A stretch of 64,000 nucleotides of DNA from Pseudomonas sp. PB120 (GCF_009761815.1 NZ_RWIN01000039.1:62001-126000); one strand, 5' to 3'; positions 17,953 to 27,001 are shown, counted from the stretch's first letter. The notes: generated by a model from the letters alone, not told the origin. Made by a program: numbers and translations.

Positions 17953-19227
17953 ATGAGTGCTCGTCGAATAGTTGTCACAGGCATGGGCCTGGTGTCGCCG
18001 CTGGGTAGTGGTGTCGAAGCGGTTTGGGCGCGTCTGTTGGCGGGGCGTTCCGGTTTGCGCAATTTGCCGGACGAGGTAGTTGCCGATCTGCCGGCCAAGG
18101 TCGGTGGCGCAGTGCCGACGCTGGCGGAGGATGCGCAAGCCGGTTTTGATCCGGACCGGGCCATTCCGCCCAAAGAGCAGAAGAAGATGGACCGCTTCAT
18201 CATGTTCGCCATGGAAGCGGCGCGTCAGGCATTGGAGCAAGCCGGATGGCAGGCGCTGGACGCCAATGCCCAGGAGCGCACCGCGACCATTATCGGTTCC
18301 GGCGTGGGTGGTTTCGGCGCGATTGCCGATGCGGTGCGCACCACGGACAGTCGTGGCCCGCGACGTTTATCGCCGTTTACCATTCCGTCGTTCTTGGTCA
18401 ATCTCGCGGCGGGTCATGTCTCGATCCAGCATGGTTTCAAGGGGCCGTTGGGTGCGCCGGTGACGGCATGCGCTGCCGGGGTTCAGGCGATTGGTGATGC
18501 CGCGCGATTGATTCGCAGTGGCGAGGCGGACATTGCGGTGTGCGGTGGCGCGGAGGCGGCAATCGATCGCGTCAGCCTTGCGGGGTTTGCGGCGGCTCGT
18601 GCCTTGTCCAACGGTTTCAACGAAACGCCTGAGCGCGCCTCGCGTCCATTCGACAGTGATCGCGACGGTTTTGTCATGGGCGAGGGCGCCGGCGTTCTGG
18701 TGATCGAATCCCTGGAGCATGCCTTGGCTCGCGGCGCGCAACCGCTGGCTGAGCTGGTCGGTTACGGCACCAGCGCCGATGCCTATCACCTGACGGCTGG
18801 GCCGGAGGATGGCAGCGGTGCGCGTCGGGCGATGTCACTCGCGCTGGCTCAGGCCGGCGTTTCTGCGGCGCAGGTGCAGCACCTGAATGCTCACGCGACC
18901 TCGACGCCGGTCGGCGATCTGGGGGAGCTGGCGGCGATCAAGGCGTTGTTCGGTGCCGATAACAAGATTGCGGTCACGTCGACCAAGTCAGCGACGGGGC
19001 ATTTGCTGGGCGCCGCCGGCGGGATAGAGGCGATCTTCACGCTGTTGGCGATTCGCGATCAGATTGTGCCGGCCACCCTCAACTTCGAGAAACCTGACCC
19101 TGCGGCTCAAGGCGTGGACATCGTCCATGGCAAGGCGCGGCCGATGGCCATCGAGTACGCGCTGTCCAACGGCTTCGGATTCGGCGGGGTGAATGCCAGC
19201 GTGCTGTTCAAGCGCTGGGAGGGTTAA
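17953..19227 (+). CDS. Beta-ketoacyl-ACP synthase II (FabF-like, second copy)
   Basis: A 424-aa condensing enzyme of the KAS II family. The active-site cysteine is in VTACAAGVQAIGDAA and the two histidines are in LNAHATSTPVGD and KSATGHLLGAAGGIEA. NGFGFGGVNAS closes the fold. It elongates acyl-ACP with malonyl-ACP. The start MSARRIVVTGMGLVSPLG at 17953 fits the family better than the open frame from 17917. The housekeeping fabF normally sits beside acpP; this copy sits with an SDR and a TetR gene, so it is probably an accessory or inducible enzyme. It overlaps the convergent TetR gene by four bases. Confidence 0.85.
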   Translation: MSARRIVVTGMGLVSPLGSGVEAVWARLLAGRSGLRNLPDEVVADLPAKVGGAVPTLAEDAQAGFDPDRAIPPKEQKKMDRFIMFAMEAARQALEQAGWQALDANAQERTATIIGSGVGGFGAIADAVRTTDSRGPRRLSPFTIPSFLVNLAAGHVSIQHGFKGPLGAPVTACAAGVQAIGDAARLIRSGEADIAVCGGAEAAIDRVSLAGFAAARALSNGFNETPERASRPFDSDRDGFVMGEGAGVLVIESLEHALARGAQPLAELVGYGTSADAYHLTAGPEDGSGARRAMSLALAQAGVSAAQVQHLNAHATSTPVGDLGELAAIKALFGADNKIAVTSTKSATGHLLGAAGGIEAIFTLLAIRDQIVPATLNFEKPDPAAQGVDIVHGKARPMAIEYALSNGFGFGGVNASVLFKRWEG

Positions 19228-19781
19228 TCCTGCGTTTGTTTGAGGTGCTCGCGAGTGACGTCGAGAATCCGCTGGGCCAGCTCTGGATTCTCGACGCTGC
19301 GCGATAGCAGCAGCGCGCCGATCAGCGTGGACATAATGACGATGCTGCGATCAGCGGCGTCATCGCCCTCGAGCGTATTTTCAATTTGTTCAAGCCGGGC
19401 GTTGAGCACCACGTCGGTGGTCGGGCTCGGCTGTCCGCGCATCCCCAGTTCCGATGACATGGTCAGCAACGGGCAGCCTTCGTGAGGCGAAGTCTGGTGC
19501 CATTCGGACAGATAGGTGTCGATGAACACGTCCAGCGGACGTTCCTGCGCGAAAATTTCGGCGCACAGGCCATCGACCTGATCGCCAGCGGCTTGCAGGG
19601 CCTTTTCCACCAGTTCGTCCTTGGATTTGAAGTGCGAATAAAACCCGCCATGCGTCAGCCCCAGCGCTTTCATCAGCGGTTGCAGACCCGTCGCGCCAAT
19701 GCCATCGCGCCGAAAGCGTTCTGAGGCCTCCTTGATAATGCGTTGATGTGTCTGGGCTTTGTGGTCCTGCGAGTAACGCAT
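19224..19781 (-). CDS. TetR/AcrR family transcriptional regulator
   Basis: About 185 aa. The N-terminal helix-turn-helix runs through RIIKEASERFRRDGIGATGL and LMKALGLTHGGFYSHFKSKDELV, the classic TetR recognition-helix region. The C-terminal ligand domain resembles TetR_C_16/YcdC-type sequences with WHQTSPHEGCPLLTMSSEL. I prefer MRYSQDHKAQTHQRI at 19781 as start; six extra codons are possible upstream. It is convergent with the KAS gene, so it may control that pair or itself. The upstream divergent region is shared with the GntR gene. Confidence 0.85.
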   Translation of the reverse strand: MRYSQDHKAQTHQRIIKEASERFRRDGIGATGLQPLMKALGLTHGGFYSHFKSKDELVEKALQAAGDQVDGLCAEIFAQERPLDVFIDTYLSEWHQTSPHEGCPLLTMSSELGMRGQPSPTTDVVLNARLEQIENTLEGDDAADRSIVIMSTLIGALLLSRSVENPELAQRILDVTREHLKQTQD

Positions 19782-19957
19782 GTCGAATCTCCGCAACAAT
19801 GCGCCATATTAACCAATGGAAATGGGATGGTGATTGTACTTCTACTTCTAAAAAGCATGCAGATGCGTCGATCTTGATCGAAGACGGTCGTAATCAGTGG
19901 CACGAATCGTGGTTACTCCTTACTCAGTGATTGTTGAACAATCTTGAGGCAATGAGT

Positions 19958-20611
19958 ATGAACAGCGGACTGTCACTGGCCGATCACATCACATTGGAGC
20001 TGCGCGCCGACATCATCGGTGGTCGTTTGCTGCCCGGCATGGCGCTGGTGGAAAATGATCTGGTGTCGGCCTACAACGCCTCTCGCAACACCATTCGTGA
20101 AGCGTTGCATCGCCTTGGGCAGGAAGGCCTGACCCGTTATGTGCGCAATAAAGGCGTGATGGTGCGCCGACTGGGTGTCGAGGACGTGCGGGATCTGTTT
20201 AACGTCCGTAGGACCCTGGAGTTGCAAGCCATCAGTACCAGTCGTCCGCTGCGCGACTATCAATCCGACCGAATGCTCGAAGCACTGGAGGCCACCGAGC
20301 TGGCCCGCGAGCGCGAGGATTGGCGCGCCGTCGGTACTCACAGTCTGGCCTTTCATCAGCACATCGTCGGCTTGCTGCGCAGCCCGCTGTTCGATGAGTT
20401 CTTCACCAATGTCGTCGCACAGCTGCGCCTGGTGTTTTGCACTGCGCCTGATGAATCGCGTTTTCAGGCGCCCTGGCTGGCGCGCGACCGACAGATCCAT
20501 GAATTGCTGGCCGAGGGCGAGAAGCGCGCGGCCGAAGATGCCATGAGCCTTTATCTCGACGATTCAGAACACCTCCTGGTGCAGATGCTTGCACCTTCGT
20601 CCCCTCACTGA
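19958..20611 (+). CDS. GntR family regulator with FCD domain
   Basis: A 217-aa regulator. Residues 10-70 are the winged helix (LELRADIIGGRLLPGMALVE, then NASRNTIREALHRLGQEGL). The C-terminal all-helical FCD domain shows LFNVRRTLELQAI and HSLAFHQHIVGLL, which usually binds a carboxylated metabolite with a metal. The ATG at 19958 has GAGG eight bases upstream; the ATG at 19952 is too close. The DUF1989 gene begins 15 bases after the stop, so the regulator probably controls a small operon with it. Confidence 0.86.
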   Translation: MNSGLSLADHITLELRADIIGGRLLPGMALVENDLVSAYNASRNTIREALHRLGQEGLTRYVRNKGVMVRRLGVEDVRDLFNVRRTLELQAISTSRPLRDYQSDRMLEALEATELAREREDWRAVGTHSLAFHQHIVGLLRSPLFDEFFTNVVAQLRLVFCTAPDESRFQAPWLARDRQIHELLAEGEKRAAEDAMSLYLDDSEHLLVQMLAPSSPH

Positions 20612-20626
20612 TCGAGGAAGCGTGCC

Positions 20627-21478
20627 ATGTACAAAGACTATCCGGCGGCCTATCAAGTCAGCAAAGGCTCGGCCTTGCAGGTGGATAAACCCTTTTATGA
20701 GCGAGTTCGAGACGCGAAGGAGGGGCGCACGCTGATCGAGTCGTTCGAAGTGCCGATCCGCACCGGCCGTGCCTGGAAAGTGCCGGCCGGGCATGTGTTT
20801 CGCGTGACCACACCGGTCGGGCCGCAAGTCGGAGACTTCAACGTCTGGAACGCCAACGACCCGCGTGAACGCCTATGGGCGGCGCGGACCCGGCAGTTGC
20901 AGGGCGCTCACGTCAGCACCCACGACCGGCTCTGGTCGAACCTGCCCTTTCTGCGGCCGCTGGTAACCATCACCGATGACAGCCTGGCCGGTTACGGCAT
21001 CGACGAACATGGCGGGCGTCTGCATGATTTGCTCGGCACCCGTTGCGACCCTTATGTGAACAAAATGCTCACCGGTGAGGATTTCCATCATCACTGCCAC
21101 TCGAACCTGACCCGCGCCGTTCTGCCTCACGGGCTGACCGAGTTCGATGTGCATGACGTGCTCAACATTTTCCAGTGCACCGGTCTGAATCACGATGACA
21201 TGTACTTCATGAAGGCCTGCCCGGCGCAGAAGGGCGACTACCTGGAGTTCTTTGCCGAGATTGATCTGCTGTGTGCACTGTCGACCTGTCCCGGCGGCGA
21301 TCTGTCGTTGGCCATGTGGGGGCCGGATGCGCAGGACCCGCTGAGCGTCTGCCGTCCGTTGGGTGTGGAGATTTATCGTTTGGACGATTCGTTGTTGCAA
21401 GGCTGGAGCCAACCGGAGCGCGCCGCGTACAAGGGCCTGCACGGTTTGCACATCGCCAAGGCGGACTGGGAAAAGTAA
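20627..21478 (+). CDS. DUF1989 / urea carboxylase-associated family protein
   Basis: A 283-aa cytoplasmic protein. The core shows VPAGHVFRVTTPVGPQVGDF, VNIFQCTGLN-type spacing in DVLNIFQCTGLNHDD, and several His/Cys residues (EDFHHHCHSN, CALSTCPGGDLS) that could hold a metal. The family includes the UAAP1/UAAP2 proteins; some members are reported as carboxyguanidine deiminase subunits in guanidine degradation. No urea or guanidine carboxylase gene is near, only the GntR regulator, so this member may act on another small amide or amidine. It has a GAGG Shine-Dalgarno upstream of the ATG. Exact reaction unknown. Confidence 0.8.
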   Translation: MYKDYPAAYQVSKGSALQVDKPFYERVRDAKEGRTLIESFEVPIRTGRAWKVPAGHVFRVTTPVGPQVGDFNVWNANDPRERLWAARTRQLQGAHVSTHDRLWSNLPFLRPLVTITDDSLAGYGIDEHGGRLHDLLGTRCDPYVNKMLTGEDFHHHCHSNLTRAVLPHGLTEFDVHDVLNIFQCTGLNHDDMYFMKACPAQKGDYLEFFAEIDLLCALSTCPGGDLSLAMWGPDAQDPLSVCRPLGVEIYRLDDSLLQGWSQPERAAYKGLHGLHIAKADWEK

Positions 21479-21600
21479 ACGCAATAAAGTGACGGCCCTT
21501 TCAAGGCAGGGTTTCCAGCGCGGCCGCTCAAGGTCCGGCGCTTTTAAAGCGCTGACGCATGTCCTTGAAGCGGCTCATATTTTTTAATCCGTCCGAACGG

Positions 21601-21628
21601 TTGTAACTTCGTCTCAGATAGGTACAAT
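21601..21628 (+). promoter_or_regulatory. Predicted sigma-70 promoter of ffs
   Basis: TTGTAA (21601-21606) and TACAAT (21623-21628) are separated by 16 bases and lie about 28 bases before the first paired base of the SRP RNA. The -10 matches the consensus at five of six positions and the -35 at four. Transcription would begin near 21635. Confidence 0.6.
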
Positions 21629-21655
21629 GGCGCGGCTCGCCGTCAGGTGAGCGTC

Positions 21656-21778
21656 GTTATGGTGACCCCATCGGTCCCCCCGCAACGATTACCCGTGAAC
21701 CTGGTCAGATCCGGAAGGAAGCAGCCACAGCGGGAACATTGTGTGCCGGGGTGTGGCTGGTGGGGTTGCCTCCATAAC
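21656..21778 (+). ncRNA. ffs: Signal recognition particle 4.5S RNA
   Basis: This is the small bacterial SRP RNA. The universally conserved Ffh-binding element GTCAGATCCGGAAGGAAGCA lies at 21704-21723, followed by GCC. The ends GTTATGG and CCATAAC pair, and inside them ACCCCAT pairs imperfectly with GTGGGGT. The compact RNA is probably 21665-21766, about 100 bases, with the outer stem in the precursor. It binds Ffh and targets nascent membrane proteins. Its position shortly before dnaX is usual in Pseudomonas. Confidence 0.93.
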
Positions 21779-21892
21779 GCACCGCGAGTCTCTCTCGCGT
21801 TATCTGATTTCAAACTCTTGATTTTGCACTGCCATGGACCTCGTCCAAGGGCGGTTTTTTGTCGTCCCCGATTCCTCAAACACAACACATTT

Positions 21893-22025
21893 TGTAGCAG
21901 CTGGCGAAGCCTGCGTTCGGCTGCGCAGCAGTCGTAAAACCTGAGCGCGAGATATTACTGAAACACCGCGTCGCCTGATTTTGCGACTGCTGCGCAGCCG
22001 AACGCAGGCTTCGCCAGCTGCTACA
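21893..22025. repeat. Long inverted repeat, REP-type (GTAGCAGCTGGCG family)
   Basis: Two arms of about 40 bases, starting TGTAGCAGCTGGCGAAGCCT and ending in its reverse complement CCAGCTGCTACA, flank an unpaired centre. Each arm itself contains a GGCTGCGCAGCAGTCG palindrome. A close relative occurs at 55683-55814. This is the arrangement of paired REP elements (BIME). No REP transposase gene is in the window. Confidence 0.8.
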
Positions 22026-22026
22026 G

Positions 22027-22204
22027 GATGTTCGTTCGTGAGCGATATTGTGCTTCGTTCGTGAGCGGTGGGATGTTCGTTCGTGAGCGATATTGTGTTT
22101 CGTTCGTGAGCGGTGGGATGTTCGTTCGTGAGCGATATTGTGTTTCATTCGTGAGCGGTGGGGTGTTCGTTCGTGAGCGGTATTGTGGTCGTCAACGAGC
22201 GGTG
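22027..22204 (+). repeat. 45-bp tandem repeat, about four copies
   Basis: Units begin at 22027, 22072, 22117 and 22162, each starting GATGTTCGTTCGTGAGCG (the fourth starts GGTGTTCG and degenerates). Each unit contains two sub-copies of TTCGTTCGTGAGCG, so the array probably grew from a 22/23-base ancestor. The first three units differ at only a few bases. Because 45 is a multiple of three the array stays open in all copies of one plus-strand frame, but no gene signal supports translation. It lies between a REP pair and the end of the binding-protein gene. Confidence 0.85.
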
Positions 22205-22942
22205 TTAATCGCCCCCGATATACAACCGGATAATGTCATCGATCTCCCCCGACATTTTCATCCGCAACAAGGTGCGCAGAATCCGCTGCACCGGCACTTT
22301 CGGGTCGTTGCGTACGTAGCAACCGACATGCTGTTCCTGCAGCACCGTCACCGCTTGCAGCTGGCGACCGGGCAACAGGCGCTGATTGAACCAGTCCAGC
22401 GTCCATTGGTTGCTCACGGCGTAGCGATAGCGACCGGCCTGGAGTTTTTCCAGTACCTGCTCCTGATTGCGCGCGTCATCGCGGTGCAAGCGGTCGCTGT
22501 CGAACAAGGGTTGCAGGGTGGGGTAGCTGTAGCCGAGCACCGTGCCGATCGGTTGTCGCGACAGGCTGGCCGGTATTATCGAGTTGAGCGGGTCTTGCCG
22601 GCTGATCAGCAGATCATTTTGCGTCCACAGTGGAACGCTCCAGATATAGTCCCCCGACTGATTCGGCAGCCAGGACTGCGCGGCGTAGCAGCGGACATCG
22701 ACCTCGCCATGTTCCATGGCGTTCTGTACCCGCGCCCGGGGCAGTACATGAAATTCGGCCGGCACGCCGACCTGGGTCGCGAGACTGAGCATCACGTCAT
22801 ACAGGATGCCCTGAGTCGGACGGCCGCGCTCCAGTTGCACCATCGGCATGGCCCAACTGTCTGGCACCACAAAGCGCAACGGCACGTCAGCCGCTGCAAC
22901 ATTCAGGCTTATTAACAGCAACGCCCCCAAGGCCAGCCGCAT
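22205..22942 (-). CDS. Periplasmic solute-binding protein (SBP_bac_3 type)
   Basis: A 245-aa secreted protein. Residues 1-18 are a signal peptide (MRLALGALLLISLNVAAA). The mature part follows the family-3 binding fold: GILYDVMLSLATQVGVPAEF, MEHGEVDVRCYAAQSWL, then IGTVLGYSYPTLQPLF and AGRYRYAVSNQWTLDWF. It is shorter and more divergent than amino-acid-binding proteins of ABC importers, and no permease or ATPase lies nearby. It may be an orphan binding protein or a sensor-like relative. The start at 22942 is preferred over 22948 because it begins the signal peptide cleanly. Confidence 0.78.
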   Translation of the reverse strand: MRLALGALLLISLNVAAADVPLRFVVPDSWAMPMVQLERGRPTQGILYDVMLSLATQVGVPAEFHVLPRARVQNAMEHGEVDVRCYAAQSWLPNQSGDYIWSVPLWTQNDLLISRQDPLNSIIPASLSRQPIGTVLGYSYPTLQPLFDSDRLHRDDARNQEQVLEKLQAGRYRYAVSNQWTLDWFNQRLLPGRQLQAVTVLQEQHVGCYVRNDPKVPVQRILRTLLRMKMSGEIDDIIRLYIGGD

Positions 22943-23086
22943 AAACACTCCGTTACGGTTAAACCTTCGGGCCGATAGAAGCCCCCAAAGTGCATCTTAG
23001 CCAGATTAGACGAGCGCGCCGGATGCAATTTTGGCCTTGCTCCGCTAGCATTAGCCGCTTCTGTTCCTTCGTTGCGACGGTTTTCG

Positions 23087-25156
23087 ATGAGTTATCAGGT
23101 TCTTGCACGTAAATGGCGTCCGCGCTCGTTCCGCGAAATGGTCGGCCAGACCCATGTGCTCAAGGCTCTGATCAACGCCTTGGACAGCCAGCGGCTGCAC
23201 CACGCGTACCTCTTCACGGGGACGCGGGGGGTGGGCAAGACCACCATCGCGCGGATCATCGCCAAATGCCTGAACTGTGAAACAGGTATCACTTCGACGC
23301 CTTGCGGCGAGTGCTCGGTGTGCCGCGAAATCGATGAAGGCCGTTTCGTCGACCTGATCGAGATCGACGCTGCGAGCCGCACCAAGGTCGAGGACACCCG
23401 CGAGCTGCTCGACAACGTGCAGTACGCGCCAAGCCGTGGGCGCTTCAAGGTCTACCTGATCGACGAAGTGCACATGCTCTCCAGCCATTCCTTCAATGCG
23501 CTGTTGAAAACCCTCGAAGAGCCGCCGCCCTACGTCAAGTTCATCCTGGCCACCACCGACCCGCAGAAACTTCCAGCAACCATTCTGTCGCGGTGCCTGC
23601 AGTTCTCCCTGAAAAACATGACACCGGAACGGGTGGTCGAGCATTTGACCCACGTTTTGGGTGTGGAGAACGTGCCGTTCGAAGACGACGCACTGTGGCT
23701 GCTCGGTCGTGCGGCCGACGGTTCGATGCGCGATGCCATGAGCCTGACCGACCAGGCCATCGCGTTCGGTGAAGGCAAGGTCATGGCCGCCGACGTACGG
23801 GCGATGCTTGGCACGCTTGATCACGGCCAGGTCTACGACGTCCTGCATGCGCTGATCGAAGGCGACGCCAAGGCGTTGCTCGAAGCGGTCCGTCATCTGG
23901 CCGAACAGGGCCCGGACTGGAACGGTGTGCTCTCGGAAATTCTCAACGTGTTGCACCGCGTTGCCATCGCCCAAGCCTTGCCTGAAGGTGTCGACAACGG
24001 CCAGGGCGATCGCGACCGGGTGTTGGCGCTGGCACAGGCGCTGCCGGCCGAAGATGTGCAGTTCTACTACCAAATGGGCCTGATTGGCCGCCGCGATCTG
24101 CCGCTGGCGCCAGACCCCCGTGGTGGTTTCGAAATGGTCCTGTTGCGGATGCTCGCCTTCCGCCCGGCTGACACCGCGGACGCCCCGAGGCAACCGCTAA
24201 AGCCAGTGGGGATCAGCCAGGCCACAGTTGATTCCGCAAATTCAGTGGCTGCCGCGCCGAAAGTTGCGCCGGTAGTCGCTGCGGCAGTTGCACCTGCTCC
24301 GATTGCTCCCGTTCCTGCTCCAGCGCCCGAGCCAGAACCGGTTGCGCCGATTGTCGTGCCAGAGCCTGTGGTCGAACCCGTTGCGGTCGAAGCCGTGGTC
24401 GACCTGCCATGGAATGACCCGGTCGAACCTGAGCCCGTCCAGCAACCTGCCGTCGAGCCGGTGCTGGAAACCGCCAGCGAACAGCCCGAGCTGGCGCCCA
24501 TGCCGTTGCCGACGCCGGACAGCGTGGTGCCGGATGCGCCAGAGTGGGCCGCCGCGCCGATCCCGGAACCCTCCGTGGCCGACGTCGATGCCGCCACGCC
24601 GGGCATGGACCTGGACGACGAGCCGCCGCTGGACGAAGACTACATCGAGCCGGACATGGATTCGGCCTACAGTTACCTGGATGAACTGGCCAGCGAGCAC
24701 GCTGCCGAGCCGGTGCCTGAGCCCGAGCCTGAACCGGCCGCGATGCCGGCCACCGGGCTGGCGCTGCAATGGCTGGAATTGTTTCCGAAATTGCCGATCT
24801 CCGGTATGACTGGCAGCATCGCCGCCAACTGCACGCTGATCGCCGTCGATGGCGACAACTGGCTGATGCACCTCGATCCGGCTCACAGCGCCTTGTTCAA
24901 TCCGACCCAGCAGCGTCGTCTCAACGATGCGCTGAATCAGTATCACGGGCGTACGCTGACCCTCAGCATGGAGCTGATCAAGCCCGAGCAGGAAACCCCG
25001 GCCCAGGCCGCGTCCCGGCGCCGGGCGAACCGTCAGCGCGAGGCCGAAGAGTCGATCCATGGCGATCCGTTCATCCAGCAGATGATGCAGCAGTTCGGTG
25101 CAGTGGTCCGTAACGATACTATTGAACCTGTCGAAGCCCTGGTCAGTCAGGGCTAA
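23087..25156 (+). CDS. dnaX: DNA polymerase III subunits tau/gamma
   Basis: A 689-aa clamp-loader ATPase. Residues 1-370 hold the AAA+ module: GTRGVGKTT Walker A, a zinc site [39 protein letters not shown]alker B and sensor 1, and the GSMRDAMSL sensor 2. Residues 370-560 are a Pro/Ala/Val/Glu-rich linker. The C-terminus ([16 protein letters not shown] onward) is the tau region that binds polymerase alpha and DnaB helicase. [15 protein letters not shown] at 23087 is the family start. I see no E. coli-like A6G slippery heptamer, so a gamma form by that mechanism is not evident. Confidence 0.95.
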   Translation: MSYQVLARKWRPRSFREMVGQTHVLKALINALDSQRLHHAYLFTGTRGVGKTTIARIIAKCLNCETGITSTPCGECSVCREIDEGRFVDLIEIDAASRTKVEDTRELLDNVQYAPSRGRFKVYLIDEVHMLSSHSFNALLKTLEEPPPYVKFILATTDPQKLPATILSRCLQFSLKNMTPERVVEHLTHVLGVENVPFEDDALWLLGRAADGSMRDAMSLTDQAIAFGEGKVMAADVRAMLGTLDHGQVYDVLHALIEGDAKALLEAVRHLAEQGPDWNGVLSEILNVLHRVAIAQALPEGVDNGQGDRDRVLALAQALPAEDVQFYYQMGLIGRRDLPLAPDPRGGFEMVLLRMLAFRPADTADAPRQPLKPVGISQATVDSANSVAAAPKVAPVVAAAVAPAPIAPVPAPAPEPEPVAPIVVPEPVVEPVAVEAVVDLPWNDPVEPEPVQQPAVEPVLETASEQPELAPMPLPTPDSVVPDAPEWAAAPIPEPSVADVDAATPGMDLDDEPPLDEDYIEPDMDSAYSYLDELASEHAAEPVPEPEPEPAAMPATGLALQWLELFPKLPISGMTGSIAANCTLIAVDGDNWLMHLDPAHSALFNPTQQRRLNDALNQYHGRTLTLSMELIKPEQETPAQAASRRRANRQREAEESIHGDPFIQQMMQQFGAVVRNDTIEPVEALVSQG

Positions 25157-25221
25157 TAACTGAAGGCGTTCGGCCACAAGCCGGGCGCTGTTTTAATCCA
25201 AGTACGTTTGAGGTGATTCCC

Positions 25222-25560
25222 ATGATGAAAGGTGGCATGGCCGGCCTGATGAAGCAGGCGCAGCAGATGCAGGAAAAAATGGCCAAGATGCAGGAAGAAC
25301 TGGCCAACGCCGAAGTCACCGGTAAAGCCGGCGGCGATATGGTCACCGTGGTGATGACCGGTCGTCACGACGTCAAGCGTGTGACCATCGATCCAAGCCT
25401 GGTCGAAGGCTTGAGCGAAGACGACAAGGAGATGCTGGAGGCTGTTTTCGCCGCCGCCGTCAACGATGCCGTGCGCAAGATCGAAGCCAACAGCCAGGAC
25501 AAAATGTCCGGCGTGACCGCTGGCATGCAATTGCCACCGGGCATGAAGCTGCCGTTCTGA
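25222..25560 (+). CDS. YbaB/EbfC family nucleoid-associated protein
   Basis: A 112-aa DNA-binding protein of the YbaB/EbfC family. It has a Met/Gln/Lys-rich first helix ([20 protein letters not shown]), a central [17 protein letters not shown] strand region and a C-terminal Met/Pro tail [12 protein letters not shown]. The family forms tweezer-like dimers that bind DNA. The ATG at 25222 has GAGG eight bases upstream; a GTG at 25213 would overlap that site. It sits between dnaX and recR as in most proteobacteria, although here recR is separated from it by an oxidoreductase gene. Confidence 0.93.
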   Translation: MMKGGMAGLMKQAQQMQEKMAKMQEELANAEVTGKAGGDMVTVVMTGRHDVKRVTIDPSLVEGLSEDDKEMLEAVFAAAVNDAVRKIEANSQDKMSGVTAGMQLPPGMKLPF

Positions 25561-25588
25561 TTCGCTAAAGCGCGTCGGATGAGCTACA

Positions 25589-25622
25589 AAAAAATGCCAG
25601 GCATTGCGCCTGGCATTTTTGT
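25589..25622 (+). terminator. Rho-independent terminator after ybaB
   Basis: The ten-base stem AATGCCAGGC / GCCTGGCATT with a five-base loop is followed by a T-run. It ends the dnaX-ybaB unit. Confidence 0.85.
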
Positions 25623-25655
25623 TTCTGTCAGTTGGATTTATTGTGTCTGTCAGGC

Positions 25656-25822
25656 CGCCATCGCGAGCAGGCTCGCTCCCACAGGGATTTTGTGAACACC
25701 AAAGATCCGATGTGGAAGCGAGCCTGCTCGCGATGAGGTCAACCCGGTCCCACAGGGATTTTATGAACACCAAAGATCCAATGTGGGAGCGAGCCTGCTC
25801 GCGATGAGGTCGACTCGGTCCC
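25656..25822. repeat. REP array, three elements of the GCGAGCAGGCTCGC family
   Basis: One element in the orientation CGCGAGCAGGCTCGCTCCCA (about 25660-25681) is followed by two in the opposite orientation, at about 25711-25740 and 25782-25811. The two share a near-identical flank (TCCCACAGGGATTTT, then GAACACCAAAGATCC), so one arose by tandem duplication of about 70 bases. They lie between the ybaB terminator and the oxidoreductase gene. Confidence 0.85.
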
Positions 25823-25901
25823 ACACACGAAACATCGAACACCCCACCCCAAAAACGGTCTTCTCCCTACACCACCGCCACATTCAAAAGGAGACGCTCA
25901 C

Positions 25902-26936
25902 ATGTCAGACGCATTGACTCTCAACCAACGAATCGTCCTGGCGTCCCGCCCCACAGGCGCGCCGACCCCGGAAAATTTCCGCCTGGAACGGGAAGCGCTG
26001 CCAGAACTCGCCGACGGGCAGGTGCTGCTCAAAACCCTCTTCCTGTCCCTGGACCCGTACATGCGCGGGCGCATGAGTGACGCGCCGTCCTACGCCGCGC
26101 CGGTCGAAATCGGCGGTGTGATGACCGGGGGCGCTGTCAGCCGCGTCGAGCGTTCGCTGAATCCGAAGTTTCAGGAAGGGGGCGTGGTGGTCGGCTCCAC
26201 CGGTTGGCAGAGCCACAGCATCAGCGACGGCCGCAACATCATTCCGGTGCCGTCCGGGCTGCCGAGCCCGTCGATGGCGCTGGGTGTGCTGGGCATGCCG
26301 GGCATGACCGCTTACATGGGCCTGATGGACATCGGCCAGCCCAAGGCCGGTGAGACCCTGGTGGTGGCGGCGGCCTCGGGCGCGGTGGGATCGGTGGTCG
26401 GGCAAGTGGCGAAGATCAAGGGCCTGCGTGTCGTCGGCGTAGCCGGTGGCGCGGAAAAATGCCGCTATGTGATCGACGAGTTGGGATTTGACGCCTGCGT
26501 CGACCACAAGAGCCCGAACTTCGCTGCCGAGTTGGCCCAGGCGTGTCCCAACGGCATCGACATTTACTTCGAGAACGTTGGCGGAAAAGTCTTCGAGGCC
26601 GTGTTGCCGCTACTTAACCCCAAGGCGCGAATTCCTTTGTGTGGCCTCATTGCGTCCTACAACGCTACCCAAGCCCCCGCCGGCCCGGATCGCTTGCCGC
26701 AATTGCAGCGCACGTTGCTGACCAAGCGCGTGCGCATCCAGGGCTTTATCGTGTTCGATGACTACGGCGATCGTCAGCCGGAATTCGTCAGTGCGATGGC
26801 GCCGTGGGTGCGTGATGGCAAAGTGAAGTTCCGCGAAGACGTGGTCGATGGCCTGGAACAGGCGCCCGAGGCGTTCATCGGTCTGCTGGAAGGACGCAAC
26901 TTCGGCAAACTGGTGGTGCGGGTCGCGCAAGACTGA
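25902..26936 (+). CDS. NADP-dependent MDR oxidoreductase (leukotriene B4 dehydrogenase / CurA type)
   Basis: A 344-aa zinc-free medium-chain reductase. N-terminal region: LSLDPYMRGRMSDAPSYAAP; cofactor site: VVAAASGAVGSVVGQVAKIKG; then NGIDIYFENVGGKVFEAVLP and the C-terminal GRNFGKLVVRV. This family reduces the carbon-carbon double bond of enones, as in YncB/CurA and prostaglandin reductase. It interrupts the usual ybaB-recR adjacency. A Shine-Dalgarno AAGGAG precedes the ATG. The natural substrate is unknown. Confidence 0.88.
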   Translation: MSDALTLNQRIVLASRPTGAPTPENFRLEREALPELADGQVLLKTLFLSLDPYMRGRMSDAPSYAAPVEIGGVMTGGAVSRVERSLNPKFQEGGVVVGSTGWQSHSISDGRNIIPVPSGLPSPSMALGVLGMPGMTAYMGLMDIGQPKAGETLVVAAASGAVGSVVGQVAKIKGLRVVGVAGGAEKCRYVIDELGFDACVDHKSPNFAAELAQACPNGIDIYFENVGGKVFEAVLPLLNPKARIPLCGLIASYNATQAPAGPDRLPQLQRTLLTKRVRIQGFIVFDDYGDRQPEFVSAMAPWVRDGKVKFREDVVDGLEQAPEAFIGLLEGRNFGKLVVRVAQD

Positions 26937-27001
26937 GTATTTGACGCTAAAGAGAGGCGCGGGTATAAACCGCGTCTCGTTGTTTTGTCGGACGTTTCCC
27001 C

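Noticed and set aside
22027..22204. Possible CRISPR array
   Set aside because: The repeats are directly adjoining with no unique spacers; it is a simple tandem repeat.
22028..22915. Plus-strand open frame of 295 aa starting in the 45-bp repeats
   Set aside because: Its first 55 residues are the translated repeats and the rest is antisense to the binding-protein gene. The signal peptide and fold of the minus-strand gene are clear.
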